Positions 24,538-32,868 of a stretch of 60,606 nucleotides of DNA are shown here, in pieces; the first letter of the stretch is position 1; the number at the start of each line of letters is the position of its first letter. The position numbers and the translations under genes were made by a program. Below the pieces are notes generated by a model, which was given only the letters and a program-made list of their open reading frames with translations, had not been told where the DNA came from and did no database searches. This stretch comes from Blastococcus mobilis. GTDB lineage: Bacteria; Actinomycetota; Actinomycetes; Mycobacteriales; Geodermatophilaceae. The stretch lies in contig NZ_FZNO01000026.1 in assembly GCF_900188025.1 (NCBI RefSeq), positions 1 through 60,606 of the forward strand, given 5' to 3'.

Positions 24538-25872
24538 ATGGCCACCAGCCTGCAGCAGCTGCTCGACGCGCTCACCGAACGCACCACGGCCTCGACCACC
24601 GTCGCGGCGATCGAGGACGTCACCGGAGCGCTGGCCCACCTCGGCCGCGCCCTCGCTGGCATGACCCAGGACGGGCTCACCGCTGGCGTCAGCCACCGGC
24701 AGCAAACCGCCGCCGAGCTGGCCGCGGCCTGCACGACGGTGGGCCGGCTGTGGCCGCGCACCGGCGGACCGCTGACCGACCTCGCCGGCGTCGCCGCCGA
24801 CCTCATCGGCCGCGACCGCGCCACCATGGGTCGCGCCCACCGGTGGGCGGTCACCGTCGCACTCGCCGAAGCCGCCGACCACGGCGCCCGGCTGGCGCAC
24901 CGGTTGCTGCCGCAGGCCGCGGTCGCCGAGCTGGCCGCCGTCCGCCGGATGGCCGCAGCCGTCGAGCGCGACGCCCAGGCCGACCCGCCGACGGCCAGCG
25001 GCGCGGCCGTCCTCGATCGCCTGGTACCCCGACCCGCCCGCCCCCGACGCGGCGAGGAGCCGACCGCCGTCGATGCCGCAGCGGCGCTCACCGCGGCGCT
25101 CGACCGAGCCCTGCGCACCGACGGCCTGGCCCTGCGGGACTTCCGCGCCGCCGTCGCCGCCGCCGAGATCGCCAGCGACTACGCCGCGTCCGTCGTCGCC
25201 GTTGCGGCGGGCGACGAAAGTATGCGGCCCCTGCTGGCGGCGGTCGCGTGGGAACTCGGCCGGATCAGCATGACCTTCGACGACGGTCACCAAGCCAGGC
25301 CCACCGACCCCCACGGCGTCGTCTCCTGGGCCCGCACCCTCGCCGACACGCTTCGCAACGACCTCGGTTCCCACGCCGACCTAAGCGCGCTCCGCGACCG
25401 TGCCGACCTCCCGCGCCTGACCCGCACGGTTCAACAGGTGACCAACCAGCTTCCCGTCCTCGCCGACCGACTCGCCGTCGCCGTCGACCGCTGGTCAAGG
25501 AACGGGCAGCTCTACGCCGCCGCCCGCGACCTGCCGCGCATGGACAACATGCCCGAAGACCGGGTCCGGGACGTCATCGCCGGCCGCCGAGTACAGGCCC
25601 GCGGCGCCGACCTCGACCGTCTCGGTCGCGCCCTCACCTCCGCCACTGCGCTGGCAAGCAGCCTGGCCGACGCCGTCAACCGCGCTGCGCCTGCCGAGCC
25701 TCAGAGCCAGCGCCACCTCGCCGGTCTCTACGCCGAGCGGGCCCGAGCGCCCGGCTCCGGCGAGCGACTGCTCAGCCACGCCGACAACGTGGCCCAGGCC
25801 ATCGCACGATCCCGGTGTGCGCAAAGAATCAACCCCCCGGCGCCAGGCGGAGGCGGCCCTCCCTCCTACTGA
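24538..25872 (+). CDS. Long helical hypothetical protein at the end of the T4SS operon
   Basis: 444 residues, ATG start three bases after the previous stop. It is almost wholly alpha-helical and Ala/Arg/Asp-rich, with repeated heptad-like Leu/Ala patterns ('TTVAAIEDVTGALAHLGRALAGM', 'RVQARGADLDRLGRALTSATALASSLADAVNRAA'). No membrane segment, no catalytic motif. I do not recognise it; bioinformatically similar 'hypothetical' helical proteins follow TraG in other actinobacterial elements. It ends by overlapping (7 bases, tail to tail) the convergent DUF5710 gene, so this is the end of the plus-strand block. Confidence 0.65.
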   Translation: MATSLQQLLDALTERTTASTTVAAIEDVTGALAHLGRALAGMTQDGLTAGVSHRQQTAAELAAACTTVGRLWPRTGGPLTDLAGVAADLIGRDRATMGRAHRWAVTVALAEAADHGARLAHRLLPQAAVAELAAVRRMAAAVERDAQADPPTASGAAVLDRLVPRPARPRRGEEPTAVDAAAALTAALDRALRTDGLALRDFRAAVAAAEIASDYAASVVAVAAGDESMRPLLAAVAWELGRISMTFDDGHQARPTDPHGVVSWARTLADTLRNDLGSHADLSALRDRADLPRLTRTVQQVTNQLPVLADRLAVAVDRWSRNGQLYAAARDLPRMDNMPEDRVRDVIAGRRVQARGADLDRLGRALTSATALASSLADAVNRAAPAEPQSQRHLAGLYAERARAPGSGERLLSHADNVAQAIARSRCAQRINPPAPGGGGPPSY

Positions 25873-26699
25873 CCTGCGAGGGCTCCTCGAATACGTGCCC
25901 AGCGCGTCCGGCGGGGCGGCTCGGGACCTGGTCCCTCCTCGTCGTTGCATCGGTCAGCCGAGGCCGTGTGACCAGCACTCTCACGTACGCCCCCCGCAGC
26001 CGAGAGTGACAGCCCGACCGCCAGGCGCGCTGTGCTCTCCTCACTCCGACGCCCGGGGGCAGGGAGCTCGACTGCCTTGATTCCGGCGTTCGTCAGAATG
26101 CTGAGGTCGAGCCGCCACTCATGAGCCGACCGCATCTCCCATAGTGCGAATGCCCGGTCGATGTGGGCGTCAGACTCGCCGGCCGACCAGCCGTTGACCG
26201 CCCGAAGGTGGGCCTTCGCCTCGGCGGAGGCGCCGGTGACCTCGGCGAAGCCGAAGTGTGTCGCCCGGTGGCACGACCAGCACAGCGCGATCAGACGCCG
26301 CAGCGTCTGGGTGAAGCTGTCCTCGTCGTACTCCCAGCGCTCATGGGCCTCGAGGCGCTGGCGGTCACGCCCGCGCGGAACGCCGCAGACCTCGCAGCGG
26401 TGACCGGCCCGCCGGTAGACCATGGACCGGAGCGCGTCCCACTGAGCTGCGTCGACGCAGCTGCGGACGTTGGTGAACCAGCAGGTCGACGGCACGAGGT
26501 CGACGAACAGGCCTTGGCCGAAGCCGCGGTCCTCCCCGGGCAAGAGCTCGGGTATCCGGGATTCCCAGCGCGCGAGCTTCGGTAGCAGTGCCACGTGGGG
26601 CGCGTACCAGCGGCGCACGTCGGGCTCCCATCGGGCGCCGGCGGCCTTGGCGGCGTCCTTCTCGGCGTATGGCACATCGAGCCACAAGCGCTCGGGCAT
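25866..26699 (-). CDS. DUF5710 protein with HNH-like zinc motifs
   Basis: 277 residues. The N-terminus 'RLWLDVPYAEKDAAKAAGARW.P..RRWYAP' is a textbook DUF5710 domain, found at the ends of proteins that handle DNA on plasmids and ICEs. The middle holds 'HRCEVCG' and 'EAHERWEYDE', then 'ALCWSCHRATHFG', i.e. two CxxC pairs and H residues arranged as in HNH nucleases. The tail is Arg/Pro-rich. Whether it is an active nuclease cannot be judged from sequence alone. Convergent with the T4SS operon and marking its right boundary; the region 26700-27034 upstream has no clear gene. Confidence 0.75.
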   Translation of the reverse strand: MPERLWLDVPYAEKDAAKAAGARWEPDVRRWYAPHVALLPKLARWESRIPELLPGEDRGFGQGLFVDLVPSTCWFTNVRSCVDAAQWDALRSMVYRRAGHRCEVCGVPRGRDRQRLEAHERWEYDEDSFTQTLRRLIALCWSCHRATHFGFAEVTGASAEAKAHLRAVNGWSAGESDAHIDRAFALWEMRSAHEWRLDLSILTNAGIKAVELPAPGRRSEESTARLAVGLSLSAAGGVRESAGHTASADRCNDEEGPGPEPPRRTRWARIRGALAGQ

Positions 26700-27034
26700 C
26701 GAGACTCCCGTTTTGCTCGGGAGCGCTGACTATGCAGCCAGGTACCGACATGACCGTGGGCCGCACGCGCGCCGTGGTGTCGCGGTGGATGCCAGGGAGG
26801 TCGCGGCTAACCCATGAGATGCCGATACGACGCCGGAGACGGCCAAGGCGACCGGTAGGACCCGCGGCCCAAGCGCGCAACTCACCTGCGGCGGCCGTCA
26901 CCCTTGGGCACCCGCTACCGGTCTGCCCCGATAGCCGATCCTTGCGGTGATTCCCCGCTGTACCGATCGAGACGTTCTGGGCTTCCGGTGGCGGTTCGAG
27001 CTATGAGATGGGACCGCGCGGGTCGGACGTCCGC

Positions 27035-27243
27035 TCAGGCAAGAGAACCGAACACGTCGGTCACGCTGATCGCTTCGTCGCTGTCGAAGTTGCCCAAGCC
27101 GTCGAGGACCTCGAGCAGGCAGCGCTCTTCGTAGCGGAAGTGGTCCCCATGACGGCTTCTATGCCGTCGAGGCGGCGCAGCTTCTCCTCGGTCGTCGCCT
27201 TCTGGTCCATGGCCCCCTGCAAAGCTCCGATCACCGACCTCAC
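27035..27243 (-). pseudogene. Frameshifted remnant of a hemerythrin-like protein
   Basis: Two frames must be joined. From 27243 one frame reads 'ALQGAMDQKATTEEKLRRLDGIEAVMG'; the continuing sense is in the next frame ('DHFRYEERCLLEVLDGLGN', then '...AISVTDVFGSLA' and a stop at 27037-27035). The join falls in a run of Gs, as if one G were lost. 'H.RYEE..LL..LD.LG' is the metal-binding helix pattern of bacterial hemerythrin-like proteins. A stop codon lies just upstream in frame, so the N-terminal half is also missing. Low confidence in family, good confidence that it is not an intact gene. Confidence 0.4.
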
Positions 27244-27371
27244 CGCCCCGTGACCGCGGACCCGGGTCTCACGTCAGGGAGGCGGCGCTCAACGAAGCCG
27301 GTACCCAGCGGCCAGCGTGCCCAGATGGTCCGCGCCGTCGTCCCGCGGGCGGCCGGTCCCTGGATCGGGTT

Positions 27372-27701
27372 TCAGGCTCGGTCCGGCTGGGCGGGCGGCA
27401 GCCCGAACAGCGACCGGTCGGCGGCGGCGACCAGGTCGAGCTCGGCGGGATGGGCGCGCAGGACGTGGCGGACGAAGGGACAGTAGGGCTGCAGCCGCAG
27501 CCGGCGCTGGCGGGCGGCGATCAAGACACCCCGGATCAGGATGGTGCCCAGCCCCCGGCCGTGCCTGCTCGGGTCGACCTCGGTGTAGGGCAGGGTCATG
27601 GCGTCGTCGGCCACGTGATAGCTGGCCCAGCCGAGGACCTCATCGTCGATCCGCAGCTGGAAGCGGGCGAGGTCGGGACGGTCGACCACGGTGATCCTCA
27701 T
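27372..27701 (-). CDS. GNAT-fold protein (YjdJ/GCN5-related small acetyltransferase)
   Basis: 109 residues, ATG start. The short GNAT type with few extra elements: 'RFQLRIDDEVLGWASYHVADDAMTLPYTEVDPSRHGRGLGTILIRGVLIAARQRRLRLQPYCPFVRHVLRAHPA'. The R-H-G-R-G-L-G motif is the acetyl-CoA pyrophosphate-binding loop, and 'PYCPFV' is the usual end segment of this subfamily. Substrate unknown. Transcribed away from the T4SS block; no operon partner visible. Downstream gap 27244-27371 has nothing. Confidence 0.85.
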   Translation of the reverse strand: MRITVVDRPDLARFQLRIDDEVLGWASYHVADDAMTLPYTEVDPSRHGRGLGTILIRGVLIAARQRRLRLQPYCPFVRHVLRAHPAELDLVAAADRSLFGLPPAQPDRA

Positions 27702-27900
27702 GACCTGCTGCTCCTGTCCGCCGGGAAGCCTGGCTGGGCGTGCGGGGCGGTCACCGAGCCGGTGCGGCCACCGGCACAGTGCGGGGCGAGCGCCGGAAAT
27801 GCGCGGCCGTCCCGCGGCTGCCGCCCGACTGCCGCTGCGCCGGCTGACGCTGGCGAGGGCGTCGCCGCGTTGGGGACCGGCCCTCCGCGGAGAGGGCGGG

Positions 27901-29592
27901 TCAGGCGGGCGGCCGGTCGAGGACGTAGGAACCGGGTGCGGGCTGCAGCGGCGGATGGAGGCCGCTGCCGAGCTGGGCGGGCGCGGGCACCTGGTCGCCG
28001 GAGCGCGCGATGGTCCACGGCGCCCAGGCCTGCCACCAGCTGCCGGTGTGTCGTTCGGCCGCGGCCCGCCAGTCTTCTGGGTCCGGCTCCGGGGCCCCGC
28101 CGGTCCAGTAGCAGGCCCTCGGGTTACCCGGCGGGGTGATGAGGCTCTGGAGGTGGCCGCCGGAGCTGAGCAGGAAGGTGGCGGGGCCCGACAGCAGCTG
28201 GGTGGTCCGGTAGCAGCCGGTCCACGGCGTGAGCTGGTCGTCGGCCGCGGCGAGGACGAGCGTGGGCAGCGTGATCTCGCCCAGGTCCACCGGGGTGCCG
28301 AGCACCGTCAGCGCGCCGGGCCGGAGGAGGCTGTTGTCCCGGAAGATCTGCAGGAACTGCGCGTGCAGCGCGGCCGGCAGGTTGGTGCCGTCGGCGTACC
28401 AGGCCAGGAGGTCCGACGCCGGCGGGTCCTCGCCCATCAGCCACTGGTGCACCAGGGAGTGAAACACCAGCTCGTCGGGGTGTATCCAGCTGAAGGCCGA
28501 CTGCATCGTCCGCGCGGGGATCACCCCGCGCGGCCGGGAGACGCGCCGGCCGGCGCCGAGACGGCGCCCCGCGAACGCGGCGATCGGCGCCGGTGCGGCG
28601 AAGTCCAGCAGGGTGGCGGCGTAGCCGGCGCTGTGCACGCTGTGGTCGGCGATCGCGGCCAGGTGGGTGAGCAGCGTGGTCAGCAGGATTCCGCCGGCGC
28701 AGAAGCCCATCGTGTTTACGTCCGGCGAACCGGTGATCTCCCGGGCCACCCCGATCGCGCGGCGGATGCGCTCGGCGTAGGTGTCGAGGGTCCAGCCGGC
28801 GTGCTGCCGGGTCGGGTTGCGCCAGCTGATCAGGAACACCTGCAGCCCCTGGCCGACGGCGTACTCGGTGAAGCTGCGCCCGGGCCGCAGGTCCAGGAAG
28901 TAGAAGCGGCCGATCGGCGGCGGCACGATCACCAGCGGCCGCTGCCGCACCTGCTGCGTCGACGGCTTGTACTGCAGAAGTTCGACGACGTCGTCCCGGT
29001 ACACCACCGCCCCCCGGGTCGCCCCCAGGTTCCGGCCGACGGCGAACTCCGCACGGTCGGTGTGCGCGGGCAACCCACCGTGGTGCCGCAGATCCTCGAC
29101 CAGGTGTCCCATGCCCTGCAGGACGCTGCGGCCGCCGGTGTCGATCGCCCGCCGTAGCGCTGCCGGATTGCCCAGCAGCGTGTTGGTCGGCGCCATGCCG
29201 CCGGTCAGCGCGTGCAGCGCGAACCGGGCCCGCTCGACCGCGTGCCAGTCGGCGCCCTCGGCCTCGTACTGGTCGACCATTCGGGCCAGCGACGAACCCC
29301 ACGCCAGATAGGCCTGGCCCAGCCGCCGGTAGCCGGGGTGCTCGCGCCACGCCGGATCGGTGAAGCGCTCGTCGTGCTCCGACGGCGCCAGCCGGTCGGT
29401 GCCCCGCAGGATCGCGGCGAAGTCCCGGCCGAGACGGACGGTCTCCCGGGCCAGAGGGCGCGGCCGGGCCATGGCGCGGACCAGGCCGCCGGCGACGCCG
29501 CGGGCGGAGGGGAGAGCGACGACCTCGGCCGCCTCCGGCGGAGGGACCGGCTGGGGAGCTCGCTCGTCGGGGGAAGCGACGGACGCAGACAC
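27901..29592 (-). CDS. phaC: Poly(3-hydroxyalkanoate) synthase (class I-type PhaC)
   Basis: Polymerises hydroxyacyl-CoA into storage polyester at the granule surface. 563 residues, the normal length for class I/II synthases. The N-terminal domain ('FTDPAWREHPGYRRLGQAYLAW') is typical; the alpha/beta-hydrolase core carries the lipase-box variant G-F-C-A-G-G with Cys 298 as nucleophile, Asp 452 ('DDQLTPW') and His 480 ('SSGGHLQSL') completing the triad, and 'PIGRFYFLDLRPGRSFTEYAVGQGL' and 'SWRNP' as PhaC signatures. Start is an ATG at 29592. No phaA/phaB or phasin gene lies beside it, so it stands alone; the 199-base gap downstream shows nothing. Confidence 0.93.
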   Translation of the reverse strand: MSASVASPDERAPQPVPPPEAAEVVALPSARGVAGGLVRAMARPRPLARETVRLGRDFAAILRGTDRLAPSEHDERFTDPAWREHPGYRRLGQAYLAWGSSLARMVDQYEAEGADWHAVERARFALHALTGGMAPTNTLLGNPAALRRAIDTGGRSVLQGMGHLVEDLRHHGGLPAHTDRAEFAVGRNLGATRGAVVYRDDVVELLQYKPSTQQVRQRPLVIVPPPIGRFYFLDLRPGRSFTEYAVGQGLQVFLISWRNPTRQHAGWTLDTYAERIRRAIGVAREITGSPDVNTMGFCAGGILLTTLLTHLAAIADHSVHSAGYAATLLDFAAPAPIAAFAGRRLGAGRRVSRPRGVIPARTMQSAFSWIHPDELVFHSLVHQWLMGEDPPASDLLAWYADGTNLPAALHAQFLQIFRDNSLLRPGALTVLGTPVDLGEITLPTLVLAAADDQLTPWTGCYRTTQLLSGPATFLLSSGGHLQSLITPPGNPRACYWTGGAPEPDPEDWRAAAERHTGSWWQAWAPWTIARSGDQVPAPAQLGSGLHPPLQPAPGSYVLDRPPA

Positions 29593-29985
29593 AGGGCCTC
29601 CTGGTCTCGGATGGCGGACGCTATCGAGTTCTCGACACCGTCAACAGGGCGCTTCGATTCCGTTCCGGCACGTGACCGTCACACGTGACAGGTGGTCGGC
29701 GCGGCCATTGCCGCGAGGGTTCGGTTCACCACGCATGGTTCCGGCCGCCGCCGCAGGAGCAGACCGAGGAGCTTCTCGCGACTTTCCGGCGGCCGGGGTG
29801 GGCGAGGCCGCAACAGTGGGCCATGACCGTGCAGGTGGGCCATGAGCGAGGACGGCGCATCCCGACGCGAGTCCGGGCCGGTGATCGAGGCTGTGGCCAC
29901 GTCCGGGGCCGACCTCGACCAACCCGAGCGCCCCATCCCGTCGAGCGCCCCATCCCGCTCTCGACGACGATCCAGGCCGACCTGA
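29593..29985. other. 393-base stretch without a recognisable gene
   Basis: Upstream side of phaC. The frames here are short, low in recognisable motifs and Arg/Pro-rich in all readings, as expected from out-of-frame GC-rich DNA. The promoter of phaC presumably lies near 29593-29650 but I see no clear -35/-10 pair. Confidence 0.4.
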
Positions 29986-30443
29986 TCACCGACCAGCTGG
30001 TAGGAGCCGGGGACCGGCCGAGGTCGTCAAGAGGAGCGGACTTCGCTCTCCCGAGCAGCTGCCGCTGAAGAGCAGTTGCTCGAGCAGGTCCGGTGCCGAG
30101 ACGAGCGCGAGACCGAGCAGTGCCATGGGGAGCGCCCAGGCGGCGACCGCCGCGAGCTGGCGGGATGAGCGGATGGCCACCCCGAGGACGACCAGGGCGG
30201 CGAACACGGTGAAGGCGACCACGACCGGGGCGTCTGCGGGGTAGTTGGCCAGCGCCGGTAGGCGTCGGCCCCCAGTAGGCCGATGACTGCGGCCGTGACG
30301 ACGGCACCCCGGCGGCCCGGGCGCCCGACCCAGGAGAAGGCGGCGCCCACAACCTTGCCGGCAACCACGGCCAGGACGACCCAGGTGGTGATCTGCGCGC
30401 TGTTCAGGGAGTACGGCATCCCGGGATAGTCAATGCCGTACAT
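29986..30443 (-). pseudogene. Frameshifted small integral membrane protein
   Basis: The sense is split over two frames. The first reads 'MYGIDYPGMPYSLNSAQITTW' then 'VVLAVVAGKVVGAAFSWVG' and 'AVVTAAVIGLLGADAYRR'; the second continues 'ALANYPADAPVVVAFTVFAALVVLGVAIR' and 'LAAVAAWALPMALLGLALV'. Together they would form a protein of about 150 residues with four membrane helices. The join is near 30250, where one base appears to be missing. I do not recognise the family. Either a decayed gene or a sequencing/assembly slip. Confidence 0.5.
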
Positions 30444-30479
30444 GATCTTCCTGCCGCCGTAGAAGGCCGGCACCGCGGG

Positions 30480-30695
30480 CGATCAGCGCCGGGCGCCCCG
30501 GAAGCACCGCCTGCCGGAGCGTTCACGCAGGGCGGCCTGCAGACCGAGATCGGAGGAGGTTTCGACCCGGTGGACCCGGTCGGGGCGAGGTCAACCGACC
30601 CTTCACCAAGCCGACCATGCTGACAGTAAGCAGGTCCGACCAGCCGTTGACCGCCAGCTCGGCAGCGAGGTGCCGGGCGAGGTCCTCGCGTCGCT
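30480..30695 (-). pseudogene. Fragment of a second LysM/BTAD-type gene
   Basis: Reading the minus strand from 30693: 'RREDLARHLAAELAVN' then 'GWSDLLTVSMVGL' matches 'RREDFARHLTAELAVN' then 'NWSDLLIVTPVGF' in the protein of 8626-11862 (encoded at about 10246-10335): 22 of 29 residues identical. The match continues in two other frames ('VDLAP', then 'VHRVETSSDLGLQAALRERS' against 'VHPVDTAADRGLHTALRESA'), so at least two frameshifts have happened. The fragment is cut off on its upstream side by the STAS gene (stop at 30695). It is a relic of another copy of the Tad/T4SS-linked protein, and probably of a second element. Confidence 0.7.
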
Positions 30696-31024
30696 CAGGC
30701 GGCAGGCTGGAACAGCCCGGTGGCGCCGGCGATCTGCATGACACGGTGCGCGGGCCGAGTGACGCCGCGCAGCACCGGCAGCCGACCGGCCTGCCGGCCG
30801 GGGTGGGTCTGGCGGATCAGGAAGCTCAGCCCCGCCGAGGACAGAAACGTGACCCCGGCCAGGTCGACCGCAGTGATCAGCGGCGCGGCCGGATGCTTTT
30901 CCCGGAACGCGTCGACCACCTCGGCGTCGATCTCCCCGGACATCCGCAGCACCCGCTGGTCGTCCTCGACCTCGACGCTGATGAAACCGGGGAGAGACTT
31001 ACCCGCGCACCGCAGTTCCGGCAT
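30695..31024 (-). CDS. STAS-domain protein (anti-sigma-factor antagonist type)
   Basis: 109 residues from the ATG at 31024; the frame is open further to 31183 but the extra part is low-information. 'ISVEVEDDQRVLRMSGEIDAEVVDAFRE' and 'ITAVDLAGVTFLSSAGLSFLIRQ' form the STAS fold, with the usual Ser-Ser-Ala-Gly stretch after the D-L-A-G-V-T-F-L-S strand, where the phosphorylated serine of SpoIIAA/RsbV proteins lies. Such proteins release sigma factors by binding an RsbW-type kinase, but no kinase or sigma gene is nearby. The C-terminus 'MQIAGATGLFQPA' is usual for the family. Its end abuts the LysM/BTAD fragment. Confidence 0.85.
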   Translation of the reverse strand: MPELRCAGKSLPGFISVEVEDDQRVLRMSGEIDAEVVDAFREKHPAAPLITAVDLAGVTFLSSAGLSFLIRQTHPGRQAGRLPVLRGVTRPAHRVMQIAGATGLFQPAA

Positions 31025-32467
31025 GCCCCGATAGTGCCTGGCCGCCCACCAACAATCAATACAGATCGGAACTCTTTCCATACCGAGCGTGACGAGTTGG
31101 CACAGCCGACGGTGGCCACAACGTGAGCCTCGGACCGCGAGGGACACCGAGGGGACACGACGACGGCGAGGCGAAGCCGGCACCTCAAGCGGTCCGCGCC
31201 AGCCGTCACTTCAGGTGCTGACCCGCCTTCGCATCGTCAGTCACGTCGTGGAGTCGGTGTAGGGCCTGCGGGCATCGCGGTTTGAACTTCTTTACCTCGA
31301 CGCACGCCAGGGACCCGACGAACTACCGGGCGGCGTCGGCCGCGTCCCCCTGCGCCGGACTCAGCTGCGGTCGCCGACTCCGTCCGGCCCTGCCCGTTTC
31401 GCCGCGGCTGTTGTTGGCGGGGGTCGTGCTGCTGGTGGTGGTCATCTGGACCCTCCCGGTACCGGAGCCGAAACCGGATCGGGAGGGACCACGGAACAGG
31501 GTGTCCTGCCACCCATTCCCCCGGCCCGTCCGGCACAGAGCTCTGCTCCGGGGCCGGGAGCGACGGCGGGGGAGGACCGGACCAAGACTGCTTCCGCAGC
31601 GCAGCGCCCGCAGGGCGGAAGGATCTTGGTCCGGTCGGGAGGAGACGGCGCGGGAGGCCCCTACGCTGAGCTGCCGGACGGGTCGGGGGACCAGCGAGCA
31701 CAGCCCGCTGCAGGCGGACCTTGACGACGGCGCAGCCGGCGCCACGCGCAGCGTGGCCCGAAGGTGCTCCTGGCCTGCCCCACCGGCCCCGGCGCGACGA
31801 CGTGGGCGGCGCGGCCACCGGGTCAGGGAACCTCGATCACCCGACCCCTCGCGGAGGCCCCTGGCGGACCGATCACCGGCCCCGCGGTCTCGCCGTGCTC
31901 CGGGTGCGGTGTCGAGCGCCATGAGCCGAGCCTGGCCAGGTCAGCGCTCGCCCGACGGAGGAACCACCTGCACCACGAACCGCACGCTGAGGCCGATGGT
32001 GTCCCGCTCGGCCCCCTGACGCTCGCCCTTGCGAGCGAGTCGTTCGGGGTCCGCGAAGGCTGTTCGGTGAGCACAGCACCGTGGGGGGGCTCGGCGCCGG
32101 AATGCCGCCCGCACCTGCGGGACCGTGCGGGCTCAGTCTCAGGCTCGCCGGGTGCGAGGTCTGGCAGCAGGTGGCGGGTGCCTGGCAGGTCAGCAGCGGA
32201 CCTCCAGTGGTTCTCCAGTCCGTGTGGGCGCTGGTCGCGCGGCTGTCGCCGGCCTACCGGAGAACGGCTGCAGAAGCGCGGGCGGCTCAGGCCGGTCAGC
32301 AGCCCGTGCCGCGGAGTAGGGCCGGGCAGCGGCCGGAGAACAACTGAAGCAGGCCCCGGGAGCCTGCTTATCGGGACGGATCGAATCCCGCTGGGCCGCG
32401 CGTTGCGATGCGGCGTGCTGGGCGGGCGCCCGTCGATGCTGTTCTCCAAGCGCGGAGGTGCGCGACC
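31025..32467. other. 1.4-kb region with no confident gene, one long hairpin
   Basis: All frames here are Arg/Pro/Ser-rich and broken; none shows a domain. The only strong structure is the inverted repeat at 31575-31636 (listed separately). A short hairpin at 32348-32368 (arms AGCAGGC and GCCTGCT, loop CCCGGGA, then TTATC) follows the end of a short 88-codon frame (32081-32347) and could be a terminator. The region is probably decayed DNA or a former mobile element. Confidence 0.4.
31575..31636. repeat. Long imperfect inverted repeat (hairpin of about 62 bases)
   Basis: Outer arms GACCGGACCAAG (31575-31586) and CTTGGTCCGGTC (31625-31636) pair perfectly over 12 bases. After small bulges (4 and 3 bases) inner arms CTTCCGC (31591-31597) and GCGGAAG (31615-31621) pair over 7 bases, leaving a 17-base loop. 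No T-run follows, so it is not a plain intrinsic terminator. Could be a recombination, RNA or insertion-element-end structure. Confidence 0.6.
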
Positions 32468-32645
32468 GTGACTGACGACGATGTTCGAACGGCGGCGGCC
32501 GAGCTGCTGACTTTGGCGGAGGCGGCGCCGTTCTGCGCACTCCGGTGGCCACCCTGCGCTATGGCGGCACTTGGGCGTCGGGCCCGATGGCTTCCGCCTC
32601 GGCCGCCGCGTCGTGTACCGGCGCGAGGACATCAACCGACTGGGT
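32468..32645 (+). pseudogene. Frameshifted excisionase/MerR-type HTH gene
   Basis: Three frames must be joined. GTG 32468 reads 'TDDDVRTAAAELLTLAEAA', the next frame gives 'VLRTPVATLRY', and the third 'LGVGPDGFRLGRRVVYRREDIN'. Joined, this is the classic plasmid/ICE excisionase-like helix-turn-helix: LLTL.EAA.VLRTPVATLRYWRHLG.GP..FRLGRRVVYRR.D. Two single-base indels (near 32520 and 32565) break it. Excisionases of this form normally stand next to an integrase; none is intact here, but an integrase stub exists at 41.5 kb. Confidence 0.65.
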
Positions 32646-32868
32646 TGGCAACCGAGCAACAAGCCCAGTCCCCGCGGCGATAGCCCCCGCCTCCGGAGAG
32701 CGGGGCGACGTGGAATGGCCGTCGTTGCTTCGGGCTCCGGGCACACGGTGAGGTCTTGTCGCCAGCCCCGGCTGTGGACAACGACGGCCATCCACAGAAG
32801 CCGAACAGGACGGGCTCCGGCAGGCGCCGGAACGGCGACGCTGCTTCCACGCACGGAGAGGAGGAGCG

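Noticed and set aside
24239-25872. Toxin-antitoxin pair in the two last genes of the T4SS operon.
   Set aside because: Sizes (98 and 444 residues) and helical composition do not match known families, and no catalytic or DNA-binding motif supports it.
31282-32019. 245-codon open frame with one hydrophobic helix.
   Set aside because: Most of it is Arg/Pro-rich shadow sequence, it spans the long hairpin, and no start with a ribosome site or recognisable domain is present.
32348-32395. Possible tRNA: hairpin with 7-base loop CCCGGGA (anticodon-like CGG) followed by a T-loop-like CGGATCGAATCC.
   Set aside because: Position 33 would be C rather than U, the T-stem does not pair properly with a 7-base loop, and no matching acceptor stem is upstream. 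At most a terminator-like hairpin.
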